From contig CAZXDP010000062.1 in NCBI GenBank assembly GCA_964639255.1, positions 1 to 15,285 of the forward strand: 15,285 nucleotides of DNA, read 5' to 3'. The notes beneath the pieces are model-generated. The model did no database searches and had not been told where the DNA came from. It worked only from the letters and a program-made list of their open reading frames with translations. Shown here piece after piece: positions 1 through 7,602 of the stretch; positions within the stretch are counted from its first letter, which is position 1, and every line of letters starts with the position of its first letter. The position numbers and the translations under genes are program-made. Source of the DNA: NZQO01 sp964639255 (GTDB taxonomy: Bacteria > Bacteroidota > Bacteroidia > Flavobacteriales > Flavobacteriaceae).

Positions 1-335
1 GGCTACGGAAAACCAAGTTGGACGAGCTGCCCCAACTGTGGAACGTCTTGAAGGGCGACATGAGCCTGGTGGGGCCGCGCCCCGATGTGCCGGGTTATGC
101 AGACAAGCTTGTGGGGGATGATAAAATTGTGCTTCAGGTAAGACCGGGCATTACCGGTCCGGCAACCCTAAAGTACCGGAACGAGGACTCGCTGTTACAG
201 GCACAGCCAAATCCGAATCACTACAACGACACCGTGCTGTGGCCAGACAAGGTTGCCATTAACAAGCGGTATGTGCGCAAATGGCGGTTCACTACCGATT
301 TGCTTTATTTGTGGCAATCCATTTTTGGGCGTTAG
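1..335 (+). CDS. Polyprenyl-phosphate hexose-1-phosphate transferase (bacterial sugar transferase family), C-terminal part
   Basis: The gene is cut by the left edge of the window. The reading frame is open from base 3, so the TTG at 18 is an internal leucine codon and not a start. The visible 111 residues begin with LRKTKLDELPQLWNVL and run on through GDMSLVGPRPDVPGY. This is the hallmark block of the family that includes WcaJ, WbaP and PglC. Known members transfer a sugar phosphate from a nucleotide sugar to undecaprenyl phosphate at the inner face of the cytoplasmic membrane, the first step of glycan assembly. A RPGITGP segment and a final WQSIFGR tail are also typical. The membrane helix and N-terminal part of the catalytic domain lie outside the window, so monotopic (PglC-like) and polytopic (WbaP-like) forms cannot be told apart, nor can the sugar. 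Confidence 0.93.
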   Translation, partial: LRKTKLDELPQLWNVLKGDMSLVGPRPDVPGYADKLVGDDKIVLQVRPGITGPATLKYRNEDSLLQAQPNPNHYNDTVLWPDKVAINKRYVRKWRFTTDLLYLWQSIFGR

Positions 336-357
336 AAAAACAAACGCAATTTCTTCC

Positions 358-386
358 TTGCCAAAAGGGTAAGGGTTCTATCTTTG
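358..386 (+). promoter_or_regulatory. Candidate Bacteroidota-type promoter upstream of tviB
   Basis: TATCTTTG at 379-386 is a perfect match to the Bacteroidota -7 consensus TAnnTTTG. A CTTG whose TTG lies at 358-360 sits 18 bases upstream and approximates the -33 TTTG. Transcription would start at about 391-393, giving a leader of fewer than 20 bases before the ATG at 410. The site lies in the short gap after the sugar transferase gene, so the downstream genes may be expressed independently of the upstream ones. This is a sequence match only. Confidence 0.6.
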
Positions 387-409
387 CAAGTCAATAGAAA
401 CAGCTTTGT

Positions 410-1696
410 ATGAAAGAGCAACCTACCATTGCCATTATTGGGTTGGGATATGTTGGCCTTCCGTTGGCAGTAGCCTTTGCCAAGCAATATCGTGTCTTGG
501 GATTTGATATCAACGAACGGCGTATTCAGGAACTGCAACAAGGTCACGACCATACGCTGGAAGTTGAAGAGAACGAACTGAAGGAGGCAATGCAGAAGCA
601 ACAAGGCGTTGGTTTGCGGGTAACCTCGCATGTTTCTGCTATTTCCGAAGCCGATATCTATATCGTTACCGTGCCCACGCCCACGAATAAGTACAATCAA
701 CCCGTATTGACCCCCTTGCTGAAAGCCAGTGAAACGGTGGGGAAGGTGTTGACGAAAGGAAACATCGTAATCTACGAATCGACGGTATACCCAGGAGTTA
801 CTGAGGACATTTGTGTTCCCGTATTGGAACGGGAATCGGGCCTACGGTTCAACGAAGATTTCTTCGCGGGCTACTCTCCAGAGCGCATCAATCCTGGCGA
901 CAAGCAGCATACCGTTACCAAAATACTTAAGGTTACCTCGGGTTCTACACCAGAGGTGGCCCAGTACATCGACCGTCTCTATGCCTCGGTGATTACCGCA
1001 GGGACCCATTTGGCGCCCTCTATAAAAGTGGCGGAAGCCGCGAAAGTGATCGAAAATTCACAACGCGATATCAACATCGCCTTTGTGAACGAGCTCTCCA
1101 AGATATTCCGAAAATTGAATATCGATACACAAGATGTGTTGGAAGCCGCTGGTACCAAATGGAATTTCCTTAAGTTTTCCCCGGGTTTGGTGGGCGGACA
1201 TTGCATTGGTGTCGATCCGTACTATTTGGCGCAAAAAGCACAGGAAGAAGGCTACAATCCAGAGATTATCTTGGCCGGACGGCGAATGAACGACGGAATG
1301 GGTCAGTATGTGGCGCAAGAAGTAGTCAAATTGATGATTCAGAAAGAATGTAAGGTGAAGAACGGGAAGGTACTCATGCTGGGCATTACCTTTAAAGAAA
1401 ATTGCCCCGACATTCGGAACAGCAAGGTAATCGATGTGATCACCGAATTGGAAAAATACAATTTGAACGTAGATGTTTACGATCCATGGGCGAGCGCTGC
1501 GGAAGTGGAGCACGAATTTGGGATTTCGTTGTTAACCGACGTCAAAAACCTTCAGCCTTCGTATGATGCCATTGTACTGGCCGTGTCGCACGCGCAGTTC
1601 ACCACCTTCAACCTGAAGGACTACAAGGAAAGCGCCTGTGTGGTATTCGATGTAAAATCGTTTTTTCCGAAGGAGATGACCGATGGGCGGTTGTGA
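410..1696 (+). CDS. tviB: UDP-N-acetyl-hexosamine 6-dehydrogenase (TviB/WbpO type)
   Basis: This 428-residue protein is full length for the UDP-glucose/GDP-mannose dehydrogenase family. An NAD-binding Rossmann motif GLGYVGLP lies at residues 11-18. YSPERINPGD begins at residue 155, and the catalytic cysteine is Cys265 in the loop LVGGHCIGVDPYY. The C-terminal UDP-binding domain carries GITFKENCPDIRN. The overall sequence resembles Vi-antigen TviB much more than Ugd, which suggests a two-step NAD-dependent oxidation of UDP-GlcNAc (or UDP-GalNAc) to the uronic acid in the cytoplasm. The neighbouring tviC-like epimerase supports UDP-GlcNAcA followed by UDP-GalNAcA. The ATG at 410 leaves only nine residues before the Rossmann strand, as is normal. 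The exact substrate is inferred. Confidence 0.93.
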   Translation: MKEQPTIAIIGLGYVGLPLAVAFAKQYRVLGFDINERRIQELQQGHDHTLEVEENELKEAMQKQQGVGLRVTSHVSAISEADIYIVTVPTPTNKYNQPVLTPLLKASETVGKVLTKGNIVIYESTVYPGVTEDICVPVLERESGLRFNEDFFAGYSPERINPGDKQHTVTKILKVTSGSTPEVAQYIDRLYASVITAGTHLAPSIKVAEAAKVIENSQRDINIAFVNELSKIFRKLNIDTQDVLEAAGTKWNFLKFSPGLVGGHCIGVDPYYLAQKAQEEGYNPEIILAGRRMNDGMGQYVAQEVVKLMIQKECKVKNGKVLMLGITFKENCPDIRNSKVIDVITELEKYNLNVDVYDPWASAAEVEHEFGISLLTDVKNLQPSYDAIVLAVSHAQFTTFNLKDYKESACVVFDVKSFFPKEMTDGRL

Positions 1697-1700
1697 TTTT

Positions 1701-1735
1701 CAGTGTTCAGTGTTCAGTATTTAGTGGGCAGTAGC
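1701..1735 (+). repeat. Degenerate heptanucleotide tandem repeat, about five units
   Basis: Five consecutive 7-base units are visible: CAGTGTT (1701-1707), CAGTGTT (1708-1714), CAGTATT (1715-1721), TAGTGGG (1722-1728) and CAGTAGC (1729-1735). The first two are identical and all share the core AGT at positions 2-4. The array fills nearly all of the 41-base gap between tviB and tviC and ends two bases before the TTG at 1738. It supplies the in-frame stop TAG (1732-1734) just upstream of the tviC reading frame. Its origin is unknown. Slipped-strand gain or loss of units would change the spacing between the two genes. Confidence 0.75.
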
Positions 1736-1737
1736 TC

Positions 1738-2754
1738 TTGAAATTTTTTAAAAAAGAAAAAATAACGCTTGTGTTTGAAACAAAATACCATACTGCAGAT
1801 TTGTCGCAATATTCGTTCTTGGTAACCGGAGGTGCTGGGTTTATCGGTTCGAACTTGGTGGCGTACCTTTTGAAATACGGTGCTAAAAAAGTGCGGGTGC
1901 TGGATAACCTTTCAACGGGTTTCAAGGAAAATATCGCTGGGTTTGGGGAGCATTCCGCTTTTGAATGGATAAAAGGCGATATTCGTGATTTGGACATTTG
2001 CAAAAAAGCCGTATCGGGTATCGATTTCGTATCGCACCAAGCAGCCTTGGGCTCTGTACCTCGTTCCATTAACGATCCCATAACCTCGAACGAGGTAAAT
2101 GTTGCCGGCTTCCTGAATATGCTCGTAGCGCAAAACGAAAGCGGAACGGTACAGCGTACGGTGTATGCTGCTTCCAGTTCCACCTATGGCGATAGCCAAT
2201 CGCTCCCTAAGGTCGAAGCACATATAGGCAATCCCATTTCGCCCTATGCGGTCACAAAATTGGTCAACGAATTATATGCCGATGTGTTTCACCGAACATA
2301 TGGGACGGCTACCATCGGGCTGCGGTACTTCAATGTATTTGGACCCCAGCAGAGTCCCACCGGCGCCTACGCAGCGGTTATCCCATTATTTATGCAGGCG
2401 TTGAAGGAGGGTACTGCCCCTACCATTAATGGTGACGGAGAGCAGACCCGCGACTTTACCTATGTGGAAAATGCCGTGCAGGCCAATATACGGGCGTTTT
2501 TGGCCGCCGATGCCGCTGTGAACGAGGTGTTCAATGTGGCCTATGGCGACCGGATTAGTCTGAACACTTTATGGCAGGAGCTGAAGGAAATTTCAGGAAA
2601 AAGCATCGATGCCAATTACGGTCCGCCGCGCCGTGGCGATGTACGCGATTCGCTGGCCGATATTGGCAAAGCGAAACGGTTGCTCGGGTACCAGCCCCTT
2701 TTCTCGGTTCGGGAGGGTTTGGAGGTGACGTGGGAGCACTTTCAAAATAAGTAA
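1738..2754 (+). CDS. tviC: NAD-dependent UDP-sugar 4-epimerase (TviC/WbpP type, extended SDR)
   Basis: Numbered from TTG 1738, the 338-residue protein has the nucleotide-binding motif GGAGFIG at residues 31-37. HQAALGSVPRS, strongly conserved in TviC, follows. The catalytic Ser/Thr region is ASSSTYG (145-151) and the YxxxK pair is Tyr170/Lys174 in PYAVTK. Family members interconvert the C4 epimers UDP-GlcNAc/UDP-GalNAc or UDP-GlcNAcA/UDP-GalNAcA. Beside a TviB-type dehydrogenase the likely product is UDP-GalNAcA. The start is uncertain. No ATG precedes the Rossmann motif, the frame is closed upstream at 1732-1734, and the choices are TTG 1738 or GTG 1771 (residue 12). GTG 1771 would still leave a normal length of leader before the Rossmann fold. 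Confidence 0.92.
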   Translation: MKFFKKEKITLVFETKYHTADLSQYSFLVTGGAGFIGSNLVAYLLKYGAKKVRVLDNLSTGFKENIAGFGEHSAFEWIKGDIRDLDICKKAVSGIDFVSHQAALGSVPRSINDPITSNEVNVAGFLNMLVAQNESGTVQRTVYAASSSTYGDSQSLPKVEAHIGNPISPYAVTKLVNELYADVFHRTYGTATIGLRYFNVFGPQQSPTGAYAAVIPLFMQALKEGTAPTINGDGEQTRDFTYVENAVQANIRAFLAADAAVNEVFNVAYGDRISLNTLWQELKEISGKSIDANYGPPRRGDVRDSLADIGKAKRLLGYQPLFSVREGLEVTWEHFQNK

Positions 2755-2840
2755 GGCGCCGAACTGAATGGCAAAGTATAGGAGCTATCGTAGGTCTTGA
2801 GCCCATCACCCTCTTACTTCTGGAAACAACATCGATTCCC

Positions 2841-2871
2841 TTCGCCCATCCCAACGGAATTAGTATCTTAG
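2841..2871 (+). promoter_or_regulatory. Candidate Bacteroidota-type promoter upstream of wzm
   Basis: TATCTTAG at 2864-2871 differs from the -7 consensus TAnnTTTG at one position. TTCG at 2841-2844 differs from the -33 TTTG at one position, and the spacer is 19 bases. The predicted transcript would start roughly 25-30 bases before the wzm ATG at 2905. The site sits in the 150-base gap after tviC, which has no gene and no convincing hairpin terminator. Two single mismatches keep this tentative. Confidence 0.4.
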
Positions 2872-2904
2872 TCGCGCCCCAATAAATCTCTTTTTGCATC
2901 CATT

Positions 2905-3750
2905 ATGGCTTTGGAAACCAAAGTATACCAAAAGGAAAATAACCTGCGCCTCGGGAAACTCGTAAAAGATAGCCTAACCGATATCTATACCTCCCGCTTT
3001 TTGGCGCGGCAATTGGCCGTTCGCGATATATCTGCCCAATACAGGCAGTCGTATCTGGGCATTGTTTGGGCGTTTGTTACCCCCTTGACCACTGCGATAG
3101 TTTGGATTTTTCTGAATAAATCCGGCACTATACAGCTTACTGACACTGGCGTGCCCTATCCTGTCTACGCCTTTTCGGGCACCTTGCTCTGGTCGATAGT
3201 AACCGAGTCGATCAACTCACCCAGGAACAGCACCAACGCTGCGCGGGGCCTGCTCACCAAAATTAACTTTCCGAAGGAGGCACTGGTCGTTTCGGGCATT
3301 TATAAATTACTGTTCAACAGTGCCATTAAGGTGGCGTTGCTTATCGGTTTTATTTTTCTGTTTGGCGTGGGGTACCACCATAGTTTATGGCTCTTTCCGT
3401 TCACATTATTTGGAGCCATTTTGGTTGGCACCACCTTGGGGTTGTTCTTGACGCCCATTGGGATGCTGTACAACGATGTGGGGAAGATCATCGGCTTTGG
3501 ATTGCAGTTTCTCATGTACGTTACCCCCGTGGTATACGCCATTCCCAAAAAGGGAATTATGAAAACCATTATGGAAATCAATCCCCTAACACCCATTATC
3601 CTTACCGCTCGCGATATGGCTGTTGGGTTTACACCACAATACCTCACCTATTATATAATCGTACTGGTGGCGTGTGTTCCCTTGTTGTTTCTTGGATTGG
3701 TGTTTTACAGAGTATCCATTCCCATAATCGTAGAACGTTTAAGCGCTTAA
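2905..3750 (+). CDS. wzm: Polysaccharide ABC exporter, membrane permease (Wzm)
   Basis: This 281-residue protein fits the ABC-2 type permease family of O-antigen, teichoic acid and capsule exporters. The amphipathic lead-in LAVRDISAQYRQSYLG (residues 37-52) precedes six hydrophobic segments at about 50-70, 86-104, 133-155, 161-184, 195-214 and 249-269. The conserved NPLTPII loop begins at residue 226 and is followed by ARD. Two such subunits pair with two ATPases to move the lipid-linked glycan from the cytoplasmic leaflet. The ATPase gene follows 118 bases downstream, a wider gap than most here. Its start ATG follows a TTTTTGCATCC leader. The stop codon lies in a 12-base palindrome (3739-3750), which has no loop and is probably incidental. 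Confidence 0.93.
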   Translation: MALETKVYQKENNLRLGKLVKDSLTDIYTSRFLARQLAVRDISAQYRQSYLGIVWAFVTPLTTAIVWIFLNKSGTIQLTDTGVPYPVYAFSGTLLWSIVTESINSPRNSTNAARGLLTKINFPKEALVVSGIYKLLFNSAIKVALLIGFIFLFGVGYHHSLWLFPFTLFGAILVGTTLGLFLTPIGMLYNDVGKIIGFGLQFLMYVTPVVYAIPKKGIMKTIMEINPLTPIILTARDMAVGFTPQYLTYYIIVLVACVPLLFLGLVFYRVSIPIIVERLSA

Positions 3751-3868
3751 GAAATGCGGAACACAGTGGATACATCGAAAAGTCAGGCTAAATTCTATAG
3801 TTACTATAATTGTTTCTATGAATTTACGTTGAAGACACAAGAGGCCCCGAACCAATTTAAATCGAAAG

Positions 3869-5113
3869 ATGGCTGAAAACGCTCAAATACAATCCAATAA
3901 GGCGGAAGTACTTGTAACCGTTGAGGGCCTCTCTAAAAAATTCTGTAAGGATCTTAAAACGAGTTTGTGGTACGGGGTGAAGGATTTGGTTTCCGGTTTG
4001 GGAAGTAATACGAGGGAACGCGAGCTGCGTCCCAAGGAGTTTTGGGCCGTGAAGGACATCAGTTTTGAGTTGCGGCGGGGCGAATGCCTAGGGCTTATTG
4101 GCCATAACGGTGCCGGGAAGAGTACGTTGCTAAAGATGCTCAACGGCCTTATCAACCCCGATTCGGGAAAGATTACCATAAAGGGTCGTGTAGGTGCGCT
4201 CATTGAGCTGGGCGCGGGCTTTAGCCCCATTTTAAGCGGCCGTGAGAACATCTATAACAACGGTGCCATTTTGGGGTTCACTAAGAAAGAAATCGATGCG
4301 AAGCTCGAGGAGATCATCGCCTTTGCCGAACTGGAGGAATTTATCGATATGCCCGTACAAAATTACAGTAGTGGGATGAAGGTGCGGCTTGGGTTTGCCG
4401 TGGCAGCCCAAATGGAGCCCGATGTGCTTATTATTGATGAGGTGCTCGCGGTGGGGGACTTGGCTTTTAGGATGAAGTGTTATAATAAAATTATGGAGTT
4501 ATTGTCCAGTACAGCGATAATATTTGTTTCCCATTCCATGCCCCAGATATCGAAAATAACGACAATTTGCCTCTTACTGAAAAAGGGGGCGGCATTAGAT
4601 TTGTCTAATGATATACCCGCTGTTATCAACAAATATTTGATAGAGAACAAGACTGAAAAGAAATACTCAGTAATTGGAAATGTTGAATTACTACCTAGTA
4701 AAATTAATTCTAATCTAATAGCGAAACAAAAAGAATATGTTTTCACTACTCAAGATAAGATTAAATTAGAACTAAATATTAAATTGAATGATAGTGCAAA
4801 ATTATATATTATCAGAATGATTGTGTATGATAAAGAATTCAAAGGTATTGTCGAAATCAATTCTTTATTTGACAACATAATTTTTAAAAATACCGGTAAG
4901 ATTAATTCACACAAGTTGAGTTTTGAAAATCCATTAAATTCAGGATATTATAATATGTCATTAATGATAATAGAGATAATGAATGATGGTAGATGGGGTG
5001 AAAGGTTGCTAGTCGTGGAAGGCTTTTTAAATTTTAAAGTAATTAATACTAAATTTAACTATGAGTCCTATATACCCCTATCAATTCATCCGAAATGGAA
5101 CGAAATTTATTAA
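3869..5113 (+). CDS. wzt: Polysaccharide ABC exporter, ATPase with C-terminal glycan-binding domain (Wzt)
   Basis: The 414-residue protein has two parts. Residues 1 to about 250 form an ABC ATPase: Walker A GHNGAGKST (78-86), signature YSSGM (166-170), Walker B VLIIDE (186-191) and H-loop His222. Residues about 270-414 are an extension rich in alternating hydrophobic residues with a closing Gly-Tyr-Tyr strand, consistent with the beta-sandwich Wzt C-terminal domain. In the E. coli O8/O9a systems that domain binds the capped non-reducing end of the finished polymer and licenses export. Base composition falls abruptly near codon 250: the line at 4141-4200 counts 31 of 60 G+C and the line at 4681-4740 counts 14 of 60. 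The C-terminal domain therefore appears to have a different origin from the ATPase. The next gene starts three bases after the stop. Confidence 0.93.
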   Translation: MAENAQIQSNKAEVLVTVEGLSKKFCKDLKTSLWYGVKDLVSGLGSNTRERELRPKEFWAVKDISFELRRGECLGLIGHNGAGKSTLLKMLNGLINPDSGKITIKGRVGALIELGAGFSPILSGRENIYNNGAILGFTKKEIDAKLEEIIAFAELEEFIDMPVQNYSSGMKVRLGFAVAAQMEPDVLIIDEVLAVGDLAFRMKCYNKIMELLSSTAIIFVSHSMPQISKITTICLLLKKGAALDLSNDIPAVINKYLIENKTEKKYSVIGNVELLPSKINSNLIAKQKEYVFTTQDKIKLELNIKLNDSAKLYIIRMIVYDKEFKGIVEINSLFDNIIFKNTGKINSHKLSFENPLNSGYYNMSLMIIEIMNDGRWGERLLVVEGFLNFKVINTKFNYESYIPLSIHPKWNEIY

Positions 5114-5116
5114 TTT

Positions 5117-5707
5117 ATGGGAGCTTTTTTAATTAATAATCCAAAATGCGTATTTATCCATATCCCTAAAAATGCGGGTTCTACTATAAGAAATGGTATT
5201 TTCAAACAAAATTATGAGGGTCCAGTTTTTAATGAGATTCCGAACGAATGGGAAGAATTTTTTTCGTTCGCTTTTGTGAGAAATCCTTATGATCGTCTGG
5301 TGTCAGCATGGAAAATGTTCTCCAAAGGGATGCAAAACACAAAGTGGTCAAGAAGTGATTCTGAAAGATTAAATGGTATTGATTTTTTCTCATTTTTAGA
5401 ATTAGCGATTGATTCATCTATAGATTACCAATCCAGACATACCATAGAGAGCGTACTGAAACATCATACCTTGCCCCAAACTCATCCATATCATTGTATT
5501 CAACACGCTAAATTTATTGGGAAGTTCGAGAATTTAAAAAATGACTTTGAGTATGTTGCTAATATAATAAGATTATCAGACTATGAATTTGAACATTTAA
5601 ATAAGACTCAAAGAGTTTCTTATAAAAACTATTACGACAATGCGTGTTTTGAACTAGTCACAAAACACTACCAGAGTGATTTAGATGCATTCGATTATAG
5701 TTTCTAA
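5117..5707 (+). CDS. Sulfotransferase, family-2-like (carbohydrate sulfotransferase type)
   Basis: This short protein (196 residues) carries both PAPS-binding motifs of the Sulfotransfer_2 group. The 5'-phosphosulfate loop is IPKNAGST at residues 16-23 and the 3'-phosphate motif is FVRNPYDRLVSAW at 53-65. Lys18 and Arg55 are the expected phosphate contacts. Family members move sulfate from PAPS to a sugar hydroxyl (or amine). With no signal peptide or membrane segment, the enzyme should act in the cytoplasm on the growing or finished glycan. It starts three bases after wzt in the same AT-rich DNA and ends seven bases before the methyltransferase ATG, which suggests the three segments moved together. 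The acceptor sugar and position cannot be told from sequence. Confidence 0.85.
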   Translation: MGAFLINNPKCVFIHIPKNAGSTIRNGIFKQNYEGPVFNEIPNEWEEFFSFAFVRNPYDRLVSAWKMFSKGMQNTKWSRSDSERLNGIDFFSFLELAIDSSIDYQSRHTIESVLKHHTLPQTHPYHCIQHAKFIGKFENLKNDFEYVANIIRLSDYEFEHLNKTQRVSYKNYYDNACFELVTKHYQSDLDAFDYSF

Positions 5708-5713
5708 TTATTG

Positions 5714-6649
5714 ATGAATAACACAGCGTTTGAATATTATAAAAGAATTGCTAAGAAGAGTATACTTTGCCCGGTTTGCTCACATGATAAATATACTGTT
5801 CTTTTTAGCAATGATCGTTACAAAATGGGACTACAAACCGTTATTTGTAATCAGTGTGGATTGATTTATTTAAATCCTAGGCCTACCGAGGAAGCTATGA
5901 TCAGTTTTTATGAGAATGATTATCGGATGTTTTATGAATCGATTGCAGTTCCCACAAAAAAATATATTGAAAAAGGTCCGTTTATTCCCCGTGCAAAATT
6001 TGTGCTGGAAGTCCTACAAAATTATTTAGATAAAGCAAATACATTTATCGATATTGGTTGTGCAGAAGGTACCTTACTTAATATTGTTGAGGAGAATTAC
6101 CCTAAAATAAAAACTTTTGGTATAGAACCCAGTATAGGGTTTGGCGGTTATGCCAAAGAAAATATAAAAGGAAAAGTTTTTATAGGGAATTATAAAACCT
6201 TCATTAAAAATTATCCAGGTCACAGATTTGATGTACTCGCAACTACTCATGTGTTAGAACATATTTTGAATCCCGTTGAATTCCTCTATGGTTTGAAGGG
6301 TTTAATGACAAACAGAAGTGTTCTATATATTGAAGTTCCGAATATTATGAGTAGTAAAGTTTCTGGTTTAGGTGCAATACATCTAGGGCATGTTCTGTCA
6401 TTTGATCCATCGACATTGAAAATTCTTTTGAAAAGGACTGGGTTCGAGATAATAGAATTCTTCACTGAGGGTTTACCTGCTAAAACTCCAGCCATGTGTG
6501 TAATTTGCAAATTAACTAAGGAAAAACGCAATTCGATCTACCCTACGAAAAGTTACATCAAATCTAAATCGCAGAAATTACGCAAACGGGTATTGAATCA
6601 ACAGAAAGTTTCATTTTGGAAAAAATGGATTAAAAGATGGACTAAATGA
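5714..6649 (+). CDS. SAM-dependent methyltransferase with N-terminal zinc-binding Cys4 motif
   Basis: From ATG 5714 the protein has 311 residues. A TTG one codon earlier is possible but less likely. Cys19/Cys22 and Cys45/Cys48 form a CxxC...CxxC pair, probably a zinc ribbon. NPRPTEEAM follows, as in many sugar methyltransferases. The class I SAM-binding motif FIDIGCAEG spans 111-119, and THVLEHILNPVEF is the usual post-II motif. The C-terminus (about 270-311) is a strongly basic tail rich in Lys and Arg. The probable role is O-methylation of a sugar in the exported glycan, though related enzymes also act on nucleotide sugars. It overlaps the next gene by four bases (ATGA), consistent with translational coupling. 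It lies wholly in the AT-rich island with the Wzt C-terminal domain. Confidence 0.85.
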   Translation: MNNTAFEYYKRIAKKSILCPVCSHDKYTVLFSNDRYKMGLQTVICNQCGLIYLNPRPTEEAMISFYENDYRMFYESIAVPTKKYIEKGPFIPRAKFVLEVLQNYLDKANTFIDIGCAEGTLLNIVEENYPKIKTFGIEPSIGFGGYAKENIKGKVFIGNYKTFIKNYPGHRFDVLATTHVLEHILNPVEFLYGLKGLMTNRSVLYIEVPNIMSSKVSGLGAIHLGHVLSFDPSTLKILLKRTGFEIIEFFTEGLPAKTPAMCVICKLTKEKRNSIYPTKSYIKSKSQKLRKRVLNQQKVSFWKKWIKRWTK

Positions 6650-7602
6650 TATTTTCAAAGTACACAACTTCCCATTTCCTAATAGCCGCACCACGGTCGG
6701 GCACTACCTGGATGAGCAAAATGTTAAATGCCCATCCTAGCGTTGGCTGTGTAGAGCGTCGATTGTTTGGTCAGTATGTCGATATCGTTCAGGACAAAGG
6801 AAAAGACCATCCGAGGTTGCGGATAACGCTCGATAAATATATCGATAGCCTATGGTTGCATTATAGTTTGCCCGCTTCGGCCAAGGAAGCGCTGTTACAA
6901 AGCTTGGTTACCAGTATGGTAGCCCAAGAAAAAAAAAGCCTGCAAAAACAGATACTTGTCGATAAGATTACACCCTATATACATACCGCCTTCGATGTTC
7001 TATCGGGAATAAATCAATTTTTCCCCAGAGCGAAAATCTTGTACTTGTTACGCGACGGTCGCGACGTACTCACCAGTGGGGTGTTTCATTGGTTCAACAA
7101 GCAATTGGCCGGGACCAAACTAAATGATTTCGAGAAAGAGCGTCGCGCGATCTATCTTGGGAAGAAAAATGGTACGTTGCCGAGATTTTTTCAGGATTCC
7201 GAAATCGAACAATGGGCTACCGAATGGAAACAACCTTTGGAAACCATTAAAAACGCCAAAGAAACTCATGAGGTAATGCTACTCCGCTACGAAAATCTCC
7301 TTCACGATACCCCAGGTGTATTATCCGACTGCCTAGAGTTTTTATCGGCCAAAACGAGCCCAAATTTGATAAAGGCTTGTGTAGAAGCGGGCAGCTTTAA
7401 AAAAATGTCGAAAGGCCGGGAGCAGGGGTGTACGCAAGCAAATGCCCATGTGCGAAAGGGAATTGCCGGTGACTGGAAAAACTATTTTACCCTACGCGAC
7501 GCCCAGCTGTTTCATGAAATTGCAGGAGACAAACTGCTAGAATTAGATTACGAGAAAAGCGAGCAATGGGTTGCTAACTGCAAAAAAGAATTAGATGTTT
7601 AA
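6646..7602 (+). CDS. PAPS-dependent sulfotransferase
   Basis: This 318-residue protein opens directly into the 5'-phosphosulfate loop: FLIAAPRSGTTW (residues 11-22), with PRSGTT the canonical PAPS-binding sequence. The 3'-phosphate motif LLRDGRDVLTSG has its key arginine at residue 136. MLLRYENLL, starting just after residue 200, matches the conserved R-Y-E-D/N-L segment of the family, and GDWKNYF near residue 285 matches the C-terminal PAPS-contact motif. Members sulfate sugars, peptides or lipids; in this locus the glycan is the natural acceptor. It is distinct in sequence and length from the sulfotransferase at 5117. Composition jumps back to moderate GC within its first 40 bases. Its last eight bases overlap the next sulfotransferase gene. 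Confidence 0.9.
   Translation: MIFSKYTTSHFLIAAPRSGTTWMSKMLNAHPSVGCVERRLFGQYVDIVQDKGKDHPRLRITLDKYIDSLWLHYSLPASAKEALLQSLVTSMVAQEKKSLQKQILVDKITPYIHTAFDVLSGINQFFPRAKILYLLRDGRDVLTSGVFHWFNKQLAGTKLNDFEKERRAIYLGKKNGTLPRFFQDSEIEQWATEWKQPLETIKNAKETHEVMLLRYENLLHDTPGVLSDCLEFLSAKTSPNLIKACVEAGSFKKMSKGREQGCTQANAHVRKGIAGDWKNYFTLRDAQLFHEIAGDKLLELDYEKSEQWVANCKKELDV

Larger units (their letters stand above)
4620..6660. other. AT-rich island spanning the Wzt C-terminal domain, a sulfotransferase and a methyltransferase
   Basis: Hand counts of single 60-base lines give 52% G+C at 4141-4200, then 27% at 4621-4680, 23% at 4681-4740, 25% at 5521-5580 and 25% at 6601-6660. The value returns to 52% at 6661-6720. Some lines inside reach 37-40%. 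The left edge coincides with the domain boundary in Wzt. The right edge falls within about 20-40 bases of the ATGA overlap between the methyltransferase and the next sulfotransferase gene. No insertion sequence, tRNA or flanking repeat was seen at either edge, so homologous exchange is more likely than transposition. Confidence 0.75.

Noticed and set aside
1058..1513. Open frame on the minus strand inside tviB, and similar antisense frames at 332-700, 1707-2183, 2555-2899 and 3883-4251
   Set aside because: They lie antisense to well-supported genes, lack recognisable motifs and have low-complexity composition typical of shadow frames.
1701..1735. Short tandem units considered as a CRISPR array
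   Set aside because: The units are only 7 bases, directly contiguous and without spacers. No cas gene is present.
2755..2904. Gap searched for a terminator, small RNA or extra gene
   Set aside because: There is no stable hairpin with a T run and no plausible coding frame. Only a candidate promoter could be supported.
3739..3750. Perfect 12-base palindrome TTAAGCGCTTAA at the end of wzm
   Set aside because: It has no loop or following T run, so it is not a terminator. It includes the stop codon, and nothing indicates an operator, so chance is the simpler explanation.
3387..3791. 134-codon frame on the plus strand overlapping wzm
   Set aside because: It overlaps the permease in another frame, and its His/Trp-rich translation resembles no family.
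3805..3812. TATAATTG as a promoter -7 box before wzt
   Set aside because: It has one mismatch in the box and no acceptable -33 element at the right spacing.
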